The position numbers and the translations under genes are program-made. Positions 11,701-24,800 of a DNA stretch of 64,000 nucleotides are shown here, one piece after another (the first letter of the stretch is position 1; every line of letters starts with the position of its first letter). Location of the stretch: positions 186,001-250,000 of the forward strand of contig JBAMDO010000012.1 in assembly GCA_037074765.1 (NCBI GenBank). The letters are read 5' to 3'. Origin of the DNA: Mansonella perstans. Lineage: Eukaryota; Nematoda; Chromadorea; Rhabditida; Onchocercidae. The notes under the pieces were generated by a model. The model had not been told where the DNA came from. It did no database searches and saw only the letters and a program-made list of their open reading frames with translations.

Positions 11701-14700
11701 TACAGCATGTAATATGCTGGTTCAGTTTTGGAAGCCTCCTTCGGGATGAAACTGCCTATGTAAGTAATTAATTTATAATTTGTTCTTTTGCATACAAAAA
11801 AGTTTTTCAAGGCGATAAAAAAAAAATTAAAACTGATGGAAAGATAAAAAAGACAGTATAACTTTCTTAAAACTTTGGCTTCAGCAGCCTAAGTTTGAAT
11901 ATGGGAGAATGTTTGTACTTAGCTTTTCGCTTAATTCCTAAGCTCCTTACTTACCACGTATACCTAATTGGCGGAGTAACCCCAGTATTGTGATTAGCGT
12001 TGCACCGCATGAATATTGATTGAAAAGAAAGTTCTCGATCACGTCTATCCATTCAAGTGATGAAAGCAAAGTCAACTTCAGAAATACAATTTTTTATTTA
12101 TTCCATTGGAAATAACTAAGAAATTTACCAAAACAACCGAAATCAGTGACTGATGTTACGGTGATAGATAGCCCAGCATCGCTCATTGTCAGTGCCATAC
12201 GTTCCTCCACCGATAAGCGCCGATCTGTCGTACGCCAAGTGCCCAACATCAGGAATGCGTCATCAACACCTTATAAGAACATGAAAGATTGAAGGAAAAG
12301 TTCGTTAGCAGTTGGAAAAACAAAAGAACAAGCAAAAAAGTTACATAAATGGTTTTCAAGTATTACCAATGCCAAGGATCAAAAATGGCATTGTAGAGCA
12401 TACGGGATTGAAGGGCATCCCGAAACGAAATAGAAGTCCGAGAGTGCAAATTAGTGATAGGATGACCGATATCACTGCCATATAACCTTCCATCGGTTTT
12501 GATCTTGAAAAAAATTAAAAAAAATAGAATAGATTAATGCAGTAAGTTAATCAGTAGGGTTATTCACTTAATTGAATGTTTGTTTACTTCATTTTCTGAA
12601 AACGGAATTCAAGAACTTCTCAATTTTCTGTCCACACTCCATTTACTCATTTTAAATGACATTAACCGGCCGTAATGAGAACTAACGTTAATGTCACGCT
12701 TAATGTGTCCTTTCCATTTTATTTATGAAGTTATAATGGTGTCCTCTAAACTTGTTTCAAACATTTTAATTAAAAGGCTACATCACTGACCAAAAATATA
12801 CTTTTTTTGATCAGTGATGTTTCAAAGGACGGCAAGAAATATTTCGGAAATCTTGTATTTCATCCTTCCATTGCTGTAAAGCAGAACTTCTCTAAATGAG
12901 GACTTTAATCTGCCGGTAATAAGCCTGAAGGCTGAATGGAGCACTACTATTTTATCGAAGTAAACAAATACAAATAAAAATGCTATTCGTTGAAAGTAGT
13001 AAAAGAAAATAATGAGCTGTGTCTGTTGAGGATGAAATGGCACATATCTAATGATATGATAAAACTGACTATATCAGACAGAGATAAAATGCGAGTCATC
13101 ATGATGATATGGACTTGGAAACAAAAAGAGCTTAAAATCTATTTGTTAAAATTATATTGTAAATTTTTGTCCAGCTGTAGCCAGGAAAATGAAGGTTAAA
13201 ATTGTCACTTGATAATATCTCTGGAATAATTTGAAAGTATGACGAAAAGCATCAGTTGCACTGAAACAACGGCTGCAAATGGTAGCGCTCCTTCGATAAT
13301 CAAAAACATTTCATCGTTCATTGCCTCATCGCTAGAAAATTTCGGTAACTTCGAGACGATCAAAAATTATGATGAAGGGATCTCACTGATAACTTTATAT
13401 TACAAGACGTTTAAGGGAACAAGAAAAAGAAAAAAAAAAACAAGAGCTGAAATTTATCAGAGGGCAACACAGATATTTAGAAATTAAATCAAGTAAATGA
13501 CTGTCTATCAATTTTAATCGATATACAAGTCTTGATTATAATAAGGTATAACGGAAGTCACATTTAAGCAATGTACAGCGACGAAAATCAGACCAATTTA
13601 CTGAATTAAATGGCGTATTTAGGAAATAAAGTGAAAAAATACTTGAAAAGCTTACTTATGTGGAATAAACTTAAGTTTGGATTCATTCCTTTTGGAAAGC
13701 CAGAAATTATCTAATTCTTTACGAAAAGCCATATAAGCTTTCTCTTTTTCAGGTGAACTTTTGAAATTGATATACCAGTGCACTGTGACCACTTTCGCAC
13801 TATTTATTTCATGTTTCCGACCTGTGACATTTACTCCGTAAATAACCTAAAAATACATTTAATGATTGCTGCGGAAAAAAAGCTTAAGTAAAAATGATAC
13901 TTTGTAAATGATGCACCTGACCGATATCCTTGGGTCGGTTGAACAAATACATCACGGGATATGAAAGCTGCAAATTTGGATTGAAATTAACTTTGCCATC
14001 TTGGAAGAGTATTTCCGCTTGCTTCAGCCAAGCATTCAATTCATTCGAGCATTTCTAAAATATTCTTTTTTGTTTATCACCTGAAGCTACTGGAAAAAAA
14101 ATGACCGAATAAAACAAAAATATAGATTTTAATGCTCAAAAGAAATAATAAGGACCTTGAATCTGCATATCTTCAACACTGATAAGGATATCAGAAAAGT
14201 TTAGTGAGGATCCAACTTACTTCTTCGTCATGACTTTTTTCACAGAAATCCTCAAATCGATATATTTTGCCATTAAATTCAACAGTGGTATTCATAATTT
14301 CAGTAGTATAACGATATATTCTGCGGAGAGTGCGTGATTCTAACACATTGGAGTACTCCTCATGTATTGCATAAAAACGAATGACATCTATGCGAACTTG
14401 ATCTGGAATCACAGAAGTTGGAACGTTATGCCAGCAGCAAGGACAGCTTGATGACAGTATGTGATTGATAGAGAAAGGAAGGAAAATAAAAAACAGAGTA
14501 GGGAAACACTTTTCAACATTTCAATTTGCATCTCTTTGCAACACTAAATAAAAACAACAGTAAGAAGGAAATTGGATTGCGCAATTCGTTAAAATTAATT
14601 AGAACTTTGTGTGATTTTCAATAAGTAATATTTTTCCCACTGATATATTTATGAGAAGCTCGAAAACAAACTAATCTTGAAGTAAAAACAAACTCTTGAG

Positions 14701-15399
14701 AAGGCGAACTTGTCGTTTAGCTCGATCAGCATGCTCCAAAAAGCCCATTGACATTTTGTTAAAAGTTGTTGCTCTAAATGACTAGCGGAAGTCTCCATAA
14801 ATTTTCAAAATTAAAAAAAAAAAAAAAACAGGAAAGCCTTCAAAAAAAAAATCTTATCCTAAAAAAAAATCTAGTAAAAACTAATTACATTTTCATTAAT
14901 TATATGTTCATCTTCCAGTTCTTCGTAGTTATCATTCAAAACTGTCTCGGGACATCAATTTTTTTTTTTTTTTTGGAAAGATTTGAGAATTAAAAATGGA
15001 AGTTTTGCACAATCATTTTTTTTTTAATTTCAATTGAAATTTTAGATCCTTTTTTCCACTCATTAAACTAATTCCAAGCTTTTCTAAAATCTTATCCTGA
15101 AAATTGCATGAAACTTTTCATCTACAAATATTTTCATTATTTACAGATAAGAAAAGAATGAAGGAAAATTAAATAAACCTTTCAAATTCTAGTCGTACTG
15201 GTGCATCCCACGGAACAAACAATTTGTAAATATCCAAATTGATTTGTATGGCTGGTAATCCTGTCATACAAATTACCGTCAGCAGCAATGAACTGGTTAG
15301 AAACTGCGCCGGATAGCGTCCTATCAGAAAGCCATGATAATAAAAACCCTTGATGAATAAATCTTCAAATCTTTTACTGCAACCTTCTAATTGTTTCAT
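8799..15399 (-). CDS. Patched-related (PTR family) sterol-sensing-domain membrane protein
   Basis: Twelve-span protein of the Patched/PTR group, which in nematodes has many members acting in moulting, cuticle traffic and growth. Exons in coding order: 15179-15399, 14221-14446 (or from 14402), 13917-14054, 13656-13846, 13209-13331, 12367-12503, 12129-12269, 11402-11611, 10982-11179, 10297-10609, 10080-10173, 9616-9798, 9214-9408, 8799-9053. This gives about 874 residues. Landmarks: N-terminal span then PWDAPVRLEFER; PFLILGIG joined to VDDAFLMLGTW (the GxxxD of the first permease half); SITVTSVTDFG; MPIFYVMNPPDFR in the second loop; AVDFSIHICYRYH; GWPVLQAGSS; final spans with LLWLPQLISLLDP. Phases match at every join except two needing unusual acceptors: exon 2 (CATCAAG) and exon 11 (ACGTTAG). 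The start codon lies just after a TTGCAG, a possible trans-splice site. Confidence 0.9.
11700..12044 (-). other. Two phase-compatible exons inside a PTR intron (alternative end or nested gene)
   Basis: Inside the PTR intron between exons 12129-12269 and 11402-11611 lie two coding-looking segments on the same strand. Segment 11955-12044, after a GGATAG, reads VIENFLFNQYSCGATLITI and ends in LLRQLGIR before a perfect GTAAGT. Segment 11700-11755, after TTACATAG, reads SFIPKEASKTEPAYYML and stops. The two join in phase, and the first also joins in phase to the preceding PTR exon, which ends one base into a codon. They could form a truncated PTR isoform ending after the first membrane half, or belong to a small nested gene whose first exon I did not find. 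I do not recognise the sequence. Confidence 0.35.
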
Positions 15400-17055
15400 A
15401 CCCTGCAATTCCATAAAAAATACAATGATAACAAAGTGATTTATCATGATAAAAGCGCACATAAAGTAGCAAGGAAAAATTCCAAAATCTCAAGAATCAC
15501 TCTTTCACACTTACTTTTGCTGACCTCACAACCTTCTGCCAGTATACGAATGATCGCTATCTGCAGATATTACTCTGAATAATCTCATAAAAATTACGGT
15601 CAACAAAATAAAGACTGGGAGGACGATCAGTTTTGGTATCTTCAAATGTTAATGATGACGGGTTGAGAAAAAGGTAATAGTGGTAGATAATTGTAGTTGT
15701 TAGAGATCGTGATAAAATGCTGGTTCGCTTGATTGTTTAGTCGATTGGTGATAGTGAAGCGTTGAAAACAGGATAGAGGATGTATTGACGATTTAGGATA
15801 GGGTGTATTGACAACTTTCTTCAGTTGATTTCAAAAATTTTGTTCCTGTAGGATTGTCACATCCTTTTCATTTGTTCAAATTGATGTTAAAATTTCGTTC
15901 CTTTGAGATCGCCATCCATCTTTGATTCTTTTATCTTTTCCATGCTCTTGATTATTTCACTGACGTAGTATTTCCGATTCGAACATCCTGTAATTCTTTC
16001 ATCGATCTTTTTATTCTCTTATGAACTTAAAAACATTTCACCACAAAATTTGTCTGGTCTGGAGCCAAAGTGATGTCAATTGATCTAACCGAAAGGAAAG
16101 CAATTTTCTAGTTCGTTTTATGAACCATCTTCAAAATCATTTATTTATTTCTTTTATTGATTGTTGCCTTAATTCATCACCGTTAATGAGCATTGATAGT
16201 AGGTTTACATAACAAGTAAAAGCAAACCAGAATAAAAAGTGATACAAACGAACAAACGAGCGCTTTTATTACGTAAAAAAAATCGGATCCATAAAAACAT
16301 TCAATGTGATATTATGAAACATAGATATAATTATGTATCTTTCATAAAGTGAAATATTTGACGTCTGAATTTTTATAGAGCTGAGTGTGACATTTATAGT
16401 TTAAAAGAACATTATGTGTCGTGCATATTTGACGGATGAATACATTAGTTAATCTCTTTTAAGGAAAACTATAATTTCAGGAAAAAAAACTTTCATTTTA
16501 TTGACAATTTCTCTTTTATCGACAACTTTTCACAATTTCCGTTTTCTACCAAATAAGCCGATTATCGTCTTTTTTTTTTAATGCTGCAAATTCTGTTTGA
16601 AATCTTGGAAGCAACGATATCATAGAACTGGTAATATATCCTTTTAAGATGAGGGTATATTTTATATTTAGCTCATTTTTTAACTGAATAACTTGAAATA
16701 AAATTTAAAAAAGTACAAATTTGAAAGAAATCTGGAAAGGATATTCAATGTTGATGAGCTTGTTAAATTTGCTTATCATCTAAAAACTGCGTTAAAGAAA
16801 ATTAGGTAGAAAATGTTTTTTTCCCAGGCATTTCTCATGATCAAATCCATTGATCTTACCACCCAAAGCAGGAAGGAGAAGATTCTTGGAAACACTCACT
16901 GCATTACTTATCTGATCATTTCGATTCCCAGATAGAAGGTCTAATTACTTGTATTCTGAATAATAATTGCTAATCACTATACTCCAAGTCAAGCTAAGAA
17001 TGTTTTCTAAGTTTTAAACTCAGGAAAAATTTTCGGAATGTACAAACAGTAGTAC
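15400..17055. other. Intergenic / upstream region of the PTR gene
   Basis: Upstream flank of the PTR gene and downstream flank of the small membrane protein gene. AT-rich, with pyrimidine-rich patches around 15840-16040. A possible extra small exon (about 16852-16890 on the minus strand) could extend the gene at 17.0 kb, but I could not confirm it. No other gene seen. Confidence 0.4.
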
Positions 17056-17437
17056 CTGGTTAAGGTTATCCAAATATCTCGAAAGAAGTGATGTTGCGAT
17101 AGTTTTCCTTTTTCTTTCTTTTAAAATCATAATTCTTAACTTGTAAAAATATGTAACGAGTCGTACTATCAACGTTATTGCCACGATGAGTACTGCGCAT
17201 GCCAACATCTGCCAACAAATTAGGATGGATAATTACTTTAGTACCTAATTAACGCAGCGAAATATAGATGTTATTAATTATCTTTTCTCAAGGTCATTCA
17301 TTGAAAGAGAAAATTTTATTTGTAATAATAGCAGGAAAATATAAAACGCAATATTGATTGTCTTATCTCATCAATTTTCTTAAAGAACTTACGATTGGAT
17401 CAACCGGAATGACTACTATATAAATATTGTCCTGCAT
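17023..17437 (-). CDS. Small single-span membrane protein, unrecognised
   Basis: Exon 17393-17437 begins at ATG and encodes MQDNIYIVVIPVDPI, followed by GTAAGT. Exon 17056-17208 opens after TTGGCAG in phase 0 and encodes one strong membrane span (LACAVLIVAITLIV) followed by a basic stretch, KLRIMILKERKRK. After 17056 a GTACTA could be a donor; reading on instead gives 11 more residues and a stop at about 17023, for a protein near 77 residues. Basic residues after the span suggest the short N-terminus faces outward and the tail lies in the cytosol. No family recognised. It lies on the same strand as, and upstream of, the PTR gene, so it could alternatively be a distant 5' part of a longer transcript. 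Confidence 0.4.
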
Positions 17438-18607
17438 TTTTGATGCGGGCAAAAGACATCCGTTAAGGCAACTGTCTCACTTTTTTAACTGATCGCAACA
17501 ATGATCAACATTTCATAGATTTTCGCTTTTTACATTATTTTGTAATAACGTATTTTTAAAATTTCTCCTATTAGGTCAAATATGCAAATCACAACTTATA
17601 TGGGAAAAATACAAATCAATGAAACTACAAGTGAAACAGCATAAGTAACGATACCGTGGAAATTGAATATTATACGCAGTAGCGAGTGGAATTCCTGAAA
17701 AGGCTGATGATGCATAATCGTGTTTCGTTCAGCTAACCTCAATCTCAAGCGACATAAGTGTTTTCTTGTATTTCAAATCTGTTTTAAAATAATCTTTAAT
17801 TCTCATGAGAACTTTTGAAGCGAAAAATATACAGTGTTAAAGTTTCTAGTCCGAAATATTCTCGGGAATAGCAATGTTTATGATGCAAACGGTATTAGAA
17901 TTAGTAATTAGTATAACTGACCGTCGGTCAGTACAACTGATTCAAAATTTGCCGTAATAACATTACTTTATTTATAACTTCCTTCCTGTAACTAATTATT
18001 GAATAATTCATTTAAATGAAATTATCAAACTATTCCAACTTCCGATTGGCAAGTTTGCAGGTCTTCATAAGCTGTAATTTAGATAAGAGTTTTAAATTCA
18101 ATAACTGATTCTTGATTAGTTGGAAGGTATCAATCTAACAGTTGAAATCTTATTTTGATACTTTATCATTGCACTATCATTATATAACCACTTGTTAGTT
18201 TGTTGGAAAATATGGGTTGAATTTTATGACATGAGAACGTCTTGTTCAGTTAGAAGAAAGAGAACTTTCAAAATTAAAGTTAAGAAAACATTACGTTCCA
18301 AGTAAGGAAAATCCGTACGTGCTGGGAATTCAGATTAATTAGAAATTGTATGATTCTCGAATTTTCTCTGAATTATTGGATAAGCAAAAATTTAGTTTTA
18401 AAATTCGTTAAGAAGTCATATTTCAACATAATTTTTATAAATTGTTTTTGCATCAATTTTTGCTTTTGAAATTTTTAAAAATTTTAAAAAATTAGAGCTA
18501 AAAAAGTAAGATTTATTTTTTTCTTCTTTTTTTCTGAATGACATTTTACATGGAGCAACTGAAAATCAGTTGCTTACCTGAAAATACCTCAAAATGATAC
18601 CTGAAAA
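17438..18607. other. Intergenic, no gene recognised
   Basis: AT-rich spacer. Near its right end, next to the SOAT stop codon, are two consecutive hairpins (listed separately). No gene seen. Confidence 0.5.
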
Positions 18608-18620
18608 TCAGGTATCATTT
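18554..18620. repeat. Twin hairpins at the 3' end of SOAT
   Basis: Hairpin 1: AGCAACTGA (18554-18562), AAA, TCAGTTGCT (18566-18574). Hairpin 2: AAATGATACCTGA (18592-18604), AAA, TCAGGTATCATTT (18608-18620), 13 perfect pairs. Both share the same core, CTGA-AAA-TCAG. The right arm of the second contains the SOAT stop codon (18608-18610, minus strand). Confidence 0.6.
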
Positions 18621-21600
18621 AGCACTTGACAAAACCAATGACGAGGTAAGAAAAAATCGAGCACGAAATTGTGAAAATATGGTTCACACCGCTGTCGAGC
18701 ATACCATTCCTGGCTATACAAGGATACGAAGATTCCAGTACCAATTAATAAATTAGTATGCATTGCAATATTCCACATACTCTTGGAAGTGATAAATTGT
18801 GATAGAGAATAGAAAACTCCTGCAATTTTATCCGATTGGCCCACTTTTCTTCCGTAATGAAATCTTTTCATTCTTAATGGAAATGGAATTATTTTTATTC
18901 TAGGAGATTTTGAAGCCAAAACAGTAATTTATTTTTAACTTCCTGAGTTGAGTAAATTTTTTGGTCGTTATGAAGGCAACTGATGTGTTCTCTGAAACAG
19001 GCAAAACAACTGGATTTTTCAGTTCCTAAATTGTGAAAAAATATAGGTTAATTACCTCCGAAAATGAAATACAAGGTAAATATGATGGGATAGAACATTC
19101 TCAAAGCCAATCCAAACCAGTACTCGTGGAACAATGACGAAAAAAAGAATACCGCTGTTTGAGCAACGAAAAGTCCTTTCTTACCTCCAATCAGCTGTAA
19201 AATGGATATATTAAATTTTAAAATTGAAAATGTTTTTGTATAATCATTTTCCAGTTTTTGCGTCGTGTAATACTGAATTTTCCGCTCTACGAACTTCAAG
19301 TTCTACGAACTTCACCTTTTTGTTTCCTAATGTATAAATTACAAGTAACCTGCGAAATATCTCTATAAATGTAAGCATAAAGCCATTCGTGTACCACCAA
19401 ATTCCAAAAGCGATAATATTCAGCCATCGATTTCGAACTCCACCAATTCTAAAGTGATGTATTAAAATGGTGTTCAAATTCTTTGCCTATTTAAATAGGA
19501 ACTGTTAAGAGTTAGGAATGAGAAGTTGTACAATTTTACGAAACTTAAATAGCTCCCTGATTATTGAAATTCAACGCTTGACAGCGAATTTGCTGATTGT
19601 TTCTATTCTTGGAACTAAAAGATTTAATTTTGATGAATCTGTAAGGATGTTAATGAATTTAAAAGAATTTAGTACCAGATAAAACTGTCGATCTGAATAT
19701 CGCAACAATTCTGCAATCATATTTAACCAGCAATGTAGTAGACCGTAAAAAAGCAGTAGTAGACAAAGTGCTCCAGGTATTATCGAAGTGAATATGTTAC
19801 TTACTATTGTTGAAAACTGCACTACCGTAAGGTCCTTCTCCTCAAATGGAGGTAATATCATCTGAAATTCAAAAAATTTTATGCATATCTCTAAATCCCG
19901 AAAACTCATCGTGAAAACGGATCGGTATGATCGGTTGAGTAAAGGGAAGTTAGAAGAGTAAACTTACTTGTATGAAAATAAGATCCACACAATAAATTAT
20001 AAGGAAAATTTCTTGCGCATAATTCCTAACAGCTTGCCAGTTGCAATTTGAATTTCTAAACCAGTCTGTTGAAAATTAATGTGCTCCCTTAACAGTCCAT
20101 TAAAAGAGAGGAATGTGTAAGAGAAATGAGGGAGTTAACGATAATAAAACAAACCTGGGATAAAACTGACGGAAGACTAGCGATGGGCAGAAGAAGAAAT
20201 AGACATATTGCTCAAGCGTCGGGAATTTCTCCGGAATATCTTTATACTGATCGAAAAAAAACAGAATTAAATGAAATGATAGTAACAATTCACCTTTTTT
20301 TACAGCTGAACGATAATGAATGAAAAATGCTGCGACAGTTTAGTAAAATCTGGTAATATCTGGTAAAATCAATTAAGAAAAGTAAAGTACTTTCGAAAAA
20401 ACTGAGTAATTTTTATAGATTATTAGGAAAATTTTACAGATTATTAGGAAAATTACACGTTCTCATTAGAATCTTCACAACTAATATTGTTGCTAGAGAT
20501 GATTCTTGAAGTCTCAACTGATTTTCCAAGAACTAGCTGGCGACGATACCTTGTAGTCATCGGTTTTACCAGCTTCAATTTTCAAACGAATTGCCAGTGA
20601 GTATACTTCACGTATGAAAGAATGGACTTTCATCGAAATACGTGTCTGAAATCAAATTCGAACTTTATTTATTTTTGCACGAAATTTTTAACAGCTTCGT
20701 TTAATTCTTCTACATATTGCTATGATAATGATGACAAAGGAAGTGAGATGACACTTAATGACTTAATGATCATAAATGAAATGATCATAATGATCATAAA
20801 GCATCCACCTGTTTCTACACAAGATCAATTCTTACACTTTCACATGCTACAATAAAGGTGCAGGCACACTCAAGCTGCATCATTAGCGTGAATCGAAAAG
20901 AACAATAAAATAATCCGCACAGATATATCATATAGAATGAAAGTAAAATGATAAAATCTTTCAGTGGTTCCTGAAATACCTCTGACCATTAAAGATAGAG
21001 AAGAAATACGCTATCAGAAGGCTTAAATATGTATCCGGAAGTTTTCGATTTCAGTAATTTTTCCACCTTACACTTATTTAATTCATCGCAGTGTTCTCTT
21101 TGAAAGGACGACACTATTTCAAATAATAATTTACCGCTTTACATGGTACTTTACTCCAGAATCGTAAGCTATAATAAATGAACAGCGTACTCCCAGCTAA
21201 TAAACTCCAGAATAGTAAAGTTATCGGTAATTTGTTGAAATTCCATTTTATCAGCCATAAATGATGAACAGGACTGAAAGTAAGATGATTTTTGTGGCTT
21301 TCTGATCAACATCTTCATTTTCATAATCTTATAAGTAACAGTCGCGATGTGATACTGTATTTACTTTGTATTCCTGAGTCATGTGCTCAATCACAAGTTC
21401 ATGTAAAGAAATAAATTGACGATACATGTACTGGTCGATAATGCGTTCCAAGCAACTTACTTTCCGTGATGCACGATGTCTTCGAACACTGTTTTCAAGA
21501 ATAGCAAGAAAAACATAGCACAGAAGAAATTCTTCAGACAATACAAATCTGTTTGTGTCAAAAGTGTCCTAAAAATTGAAAGTGAAAAGCAAAATTAAAC

Positions 21601-21827
21601 TGTTTCAAAAAAAGAATGGGTAATTCAAGCTTTGAATCATTTTAAGATCAAGACAATTAGTAGTTTAATGCAAAATACTAACATGACACAGATCAAAACT
21701 ACGTCTTTAATTCAAAATCATCTGATATTTTCCCAAAAAATTAGTTTTAGTAAAAACTTCACGTCAATAAAGATGGACGTTCTTGAAATTCTTTCATTCT
21801 GAATTGTTTATTCATCTCCTTATCCAT
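18608..21827 (-). CDS. SOAT: Sterol O-acyltransferase (ACAT/SOAT), MBOAT family
   Basis: ER enzyme that esterifies sterol with a fatty acyl-CoA; worms take up sterol and would use it to store it. Exons in coding order: 21763-21827, 21461-21568, 21135-21273, 20836-20970, 20550-20645, 20155-20246 (or 20171-20246), 19968-20065, 19676-19861, 19350-19448, 19056-19194, 18608-18819. Landmarks: [55 protein letters not shown]; the FYxDWWN block as [26 protein letters not shown]; the catalytic histidine in [23 protein letters not shown] near the end. About 450 residues, with a shorter N-terminus than vertebrate SOATs. One join (exon 6 to 7) is out of phase with the obvious donor but in phase with an internal GTCAGT. 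The Asp of FYxDWWN reads Asn. Confidence 0.9.
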
Positions 21828-24800
21828 TCCAATTAAGTCTCTTCGTAGGTTTTTCTAAAGCTGTAAGTAATATTAGAGTGAAAAATTAACTGCTAATAAT
21901 TATACAGAACAGGAAACAGCAAAGATTGGATCCTAATAATAATAAATAGTAATTCAAGTTCACATGAAAACATCTCTTAAAAGTTCTCGTGGTATTATGG
22001 ATATCGAGAACGAGAACATTAAATAGGTCAAACAGAGACGCACAGCACAATCATTCTCTATTTTGCATTTATTGAGCGACGATGCGAAGTGAAATTGAAA
22101 CTAATTCTGAATGTTCCATTATTTCCAAATCAAGAACCGTTGGATTCGAAACATTGACATTCGAACTTGAGTAAATTCAAAAGATTTACTAATTGATCAT
22201 CAATATAAGACAAAACAAATCATTTCATTCTGTTTTCTTGAACGATGCATGCGAGAATTCCCACATTATAATATGATTTAGACAGGTTACCAGGAGATAT
22301 ACACTACTCAGCGATATTAGATTGTCTATGACTTATAAACATTTGGCACCCACCACTTATTCAATATAAGTAATATGAGGCATTAAGATAATGATGATTT
22401 TAAAGCGGTCGCCATAGTTTAAACTCTTCAAGTGGTGACTGAAATAGAACTACTTGCATTAATGGTCATTCACAATCTTTCATTCAAATCGTTCCGTACT
22501 CTTTTACACGCGATCACTCGATCTTCGCTAAACGATTTGCTCTGCTCATATTTTACTGAATCTTTTCAACTTCTCGCAACATTTAGATGCAAAAGAGAAC
22601 CATAAATGATATACTGTGCGAAAAACAAAAGAATTATGCTAATAATAAAAATATTTGATAAATGTTTAAAAAAAGGGTGCAGTGACTGTCATTATTTGAT
22701 AACGAGGTTCAAAAGCGGCTTCAAGCACTTGCAATTCTTATTATTTTTTGAACACTGTGGTAGTTTCTTCAATTTTTACATTGGTATTTTAAAGGAAGAT
22801 TTATTTATAAATGATTGCAATCATCTTATCACTGAGCAAATTTTTCTCTAATCCATTGGCAATCCAGTTCTTGACAGAAATTTTTCACTTCTATAAGTGC
22901 CATATTTTTTCCAATGTATTATTACAATGTATAGGGGAGAGGGATGTGGAAGCAATAGTTTCACTATCAATTATCATCAAAACTGCATCTATTTGCCTGC
23001 AAATTTGCATCTTCATTGGAATGAATGTATTGCTGATCTGCAAAAAAAGATTGGTTGGAAAATACCATATGGATATGGAAAGACTGAATCAGTTTTACTT
23101 CCTTCCCATTTCCTATGGATCATTTCCAATATATACATCTGAAGCGCATTTCTACAGAACGGCAAAAATACATCATTTTTCATGCACTTGAAATCTGCAT
23201 GATGAGATTTTACATTACTATTGACTTCCGAATCTAAAAGCTAAAAATCATGGAAAAGCTCTTACATAAATATTTTTTTATTTTTTTGCTGTTGCAAGTT
23301 GCTCCTGAGAGGATTGTTATCACATATCTTTCGATTAAATGTTAAATTTTAGTTTAAAACCAAGTTATGAGTGTAATTCAGTCTGTCGCAGATGTAAATT
23401 TCAATTTATAGCAGAATTTAAAACCCAAGCTATCTTAATGAAGTCGTCCACAGAAAGAAAGCAATTGCGAAGATCAGAAAAGTTGGCAAACCTAAAGACC
23501 GTTTTATTAAAAGAGTGCATACTTTAACTTCCTCGATCATATTTTCAGGCTGAATGACTCCGGCAAATCAAAATGAAACGATTGATGATGTAGTAAGTGA
23601 CTAGGAGCTGTGCAGAAAGCTCAAGACGACTTTTAAGGTGGGTACTTTTTAAAAATTGAAGTGCTCACCAGTTTGGTGTTAACTCCTTCCTTACTCCTCA
23701 AACTTATCAAGCACTGTTCACCTTTGAACTTACAATGACTCAATTTCCAAACTTATAATGATTAAATATTATAATGGCTAAAATATATTAGTTTAAGAGA
23801 GGTAACAGAATTACTTTATTTCAGACGTATTAAAACTTTTGCAGAATAAAGTGAGGATGACAAATGATTTAGTGATATTTTTATTACAATTTTCGACTTG
23901 CTTCTACATATTTTATTTTCTTGTATGATGATTTTTTACTGTAAAGATTCATTTTCGTCATGGCTTTCGTTCTGTCTAAACTTCATTTTATGAGCGATTC
24001 TATTACTATCTCAAAGAGTTTGGTGATATCACACTACAAAATCTGGAATTATTGCCTGTACAATGAAAATCTTGAATTTTTTTGGTGAGTAACTCGAAAT
24101 AAAACTCATGACTTATTTGTTTAATATGTATCGTCGTCATATACCTCCACTGATATTAAAATCTGTGATATTCCTCCTCCTTTCTCTTCCTCGAATTCAT
24201 GTCTAGTTTTAGCCAAGATGTATATAATCGATTAGTTTCTTCAGATTACTGTGGTTAAGGGCTGAGTTATTTATCTAAATTATACTTTAAAGTGAATATA
24301 TCCGTGTCACTTAAGTCTGTTACCTGATACTCTCATTAGATTCATTAATTTTCGATACATATGCTTAGGATTAGTTCTGGAGATGTTTAAATTCCACCAA
24401 ATTACCCTTTTATTTGATTTTTTAAACTTTCTTCAACTGCAAAATCTTGATAAATGTTTTGATATGAATAAATAATATTCCAATGTTAAAATCTAAATTA
24501 ACTTAAGATGGCAAAGTATTTGCAACTAAGTCAACAGTTTTTCAAATTCATATTTTTTGATTAAAGTTTTACACTGTTTTCCACATTTGAATCTCTTAAT
24601 CTGATTATGATGTTATTTTTGTTGGTTCTGCTTTTTAGTGATCCTCTCATACGATCACACAACTCAAATGTTTTGAAATGTAAACTATAGTCTGATGATA
24701 TGTAAAACATAACTCACTCCATCATTTCTTCCAATCATACCTCAATTGTAATTCTGATATAAATTTTGTAAAATGTTGTCACTTGCACCATTCGATAAAG

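Noticed and set aside
22811..23191. 126-codon plus-strand frame
   Set aside because: Hydrophobic but with no motif, no exon partners and an overlapping frame of similar length; not supportable as a gene.
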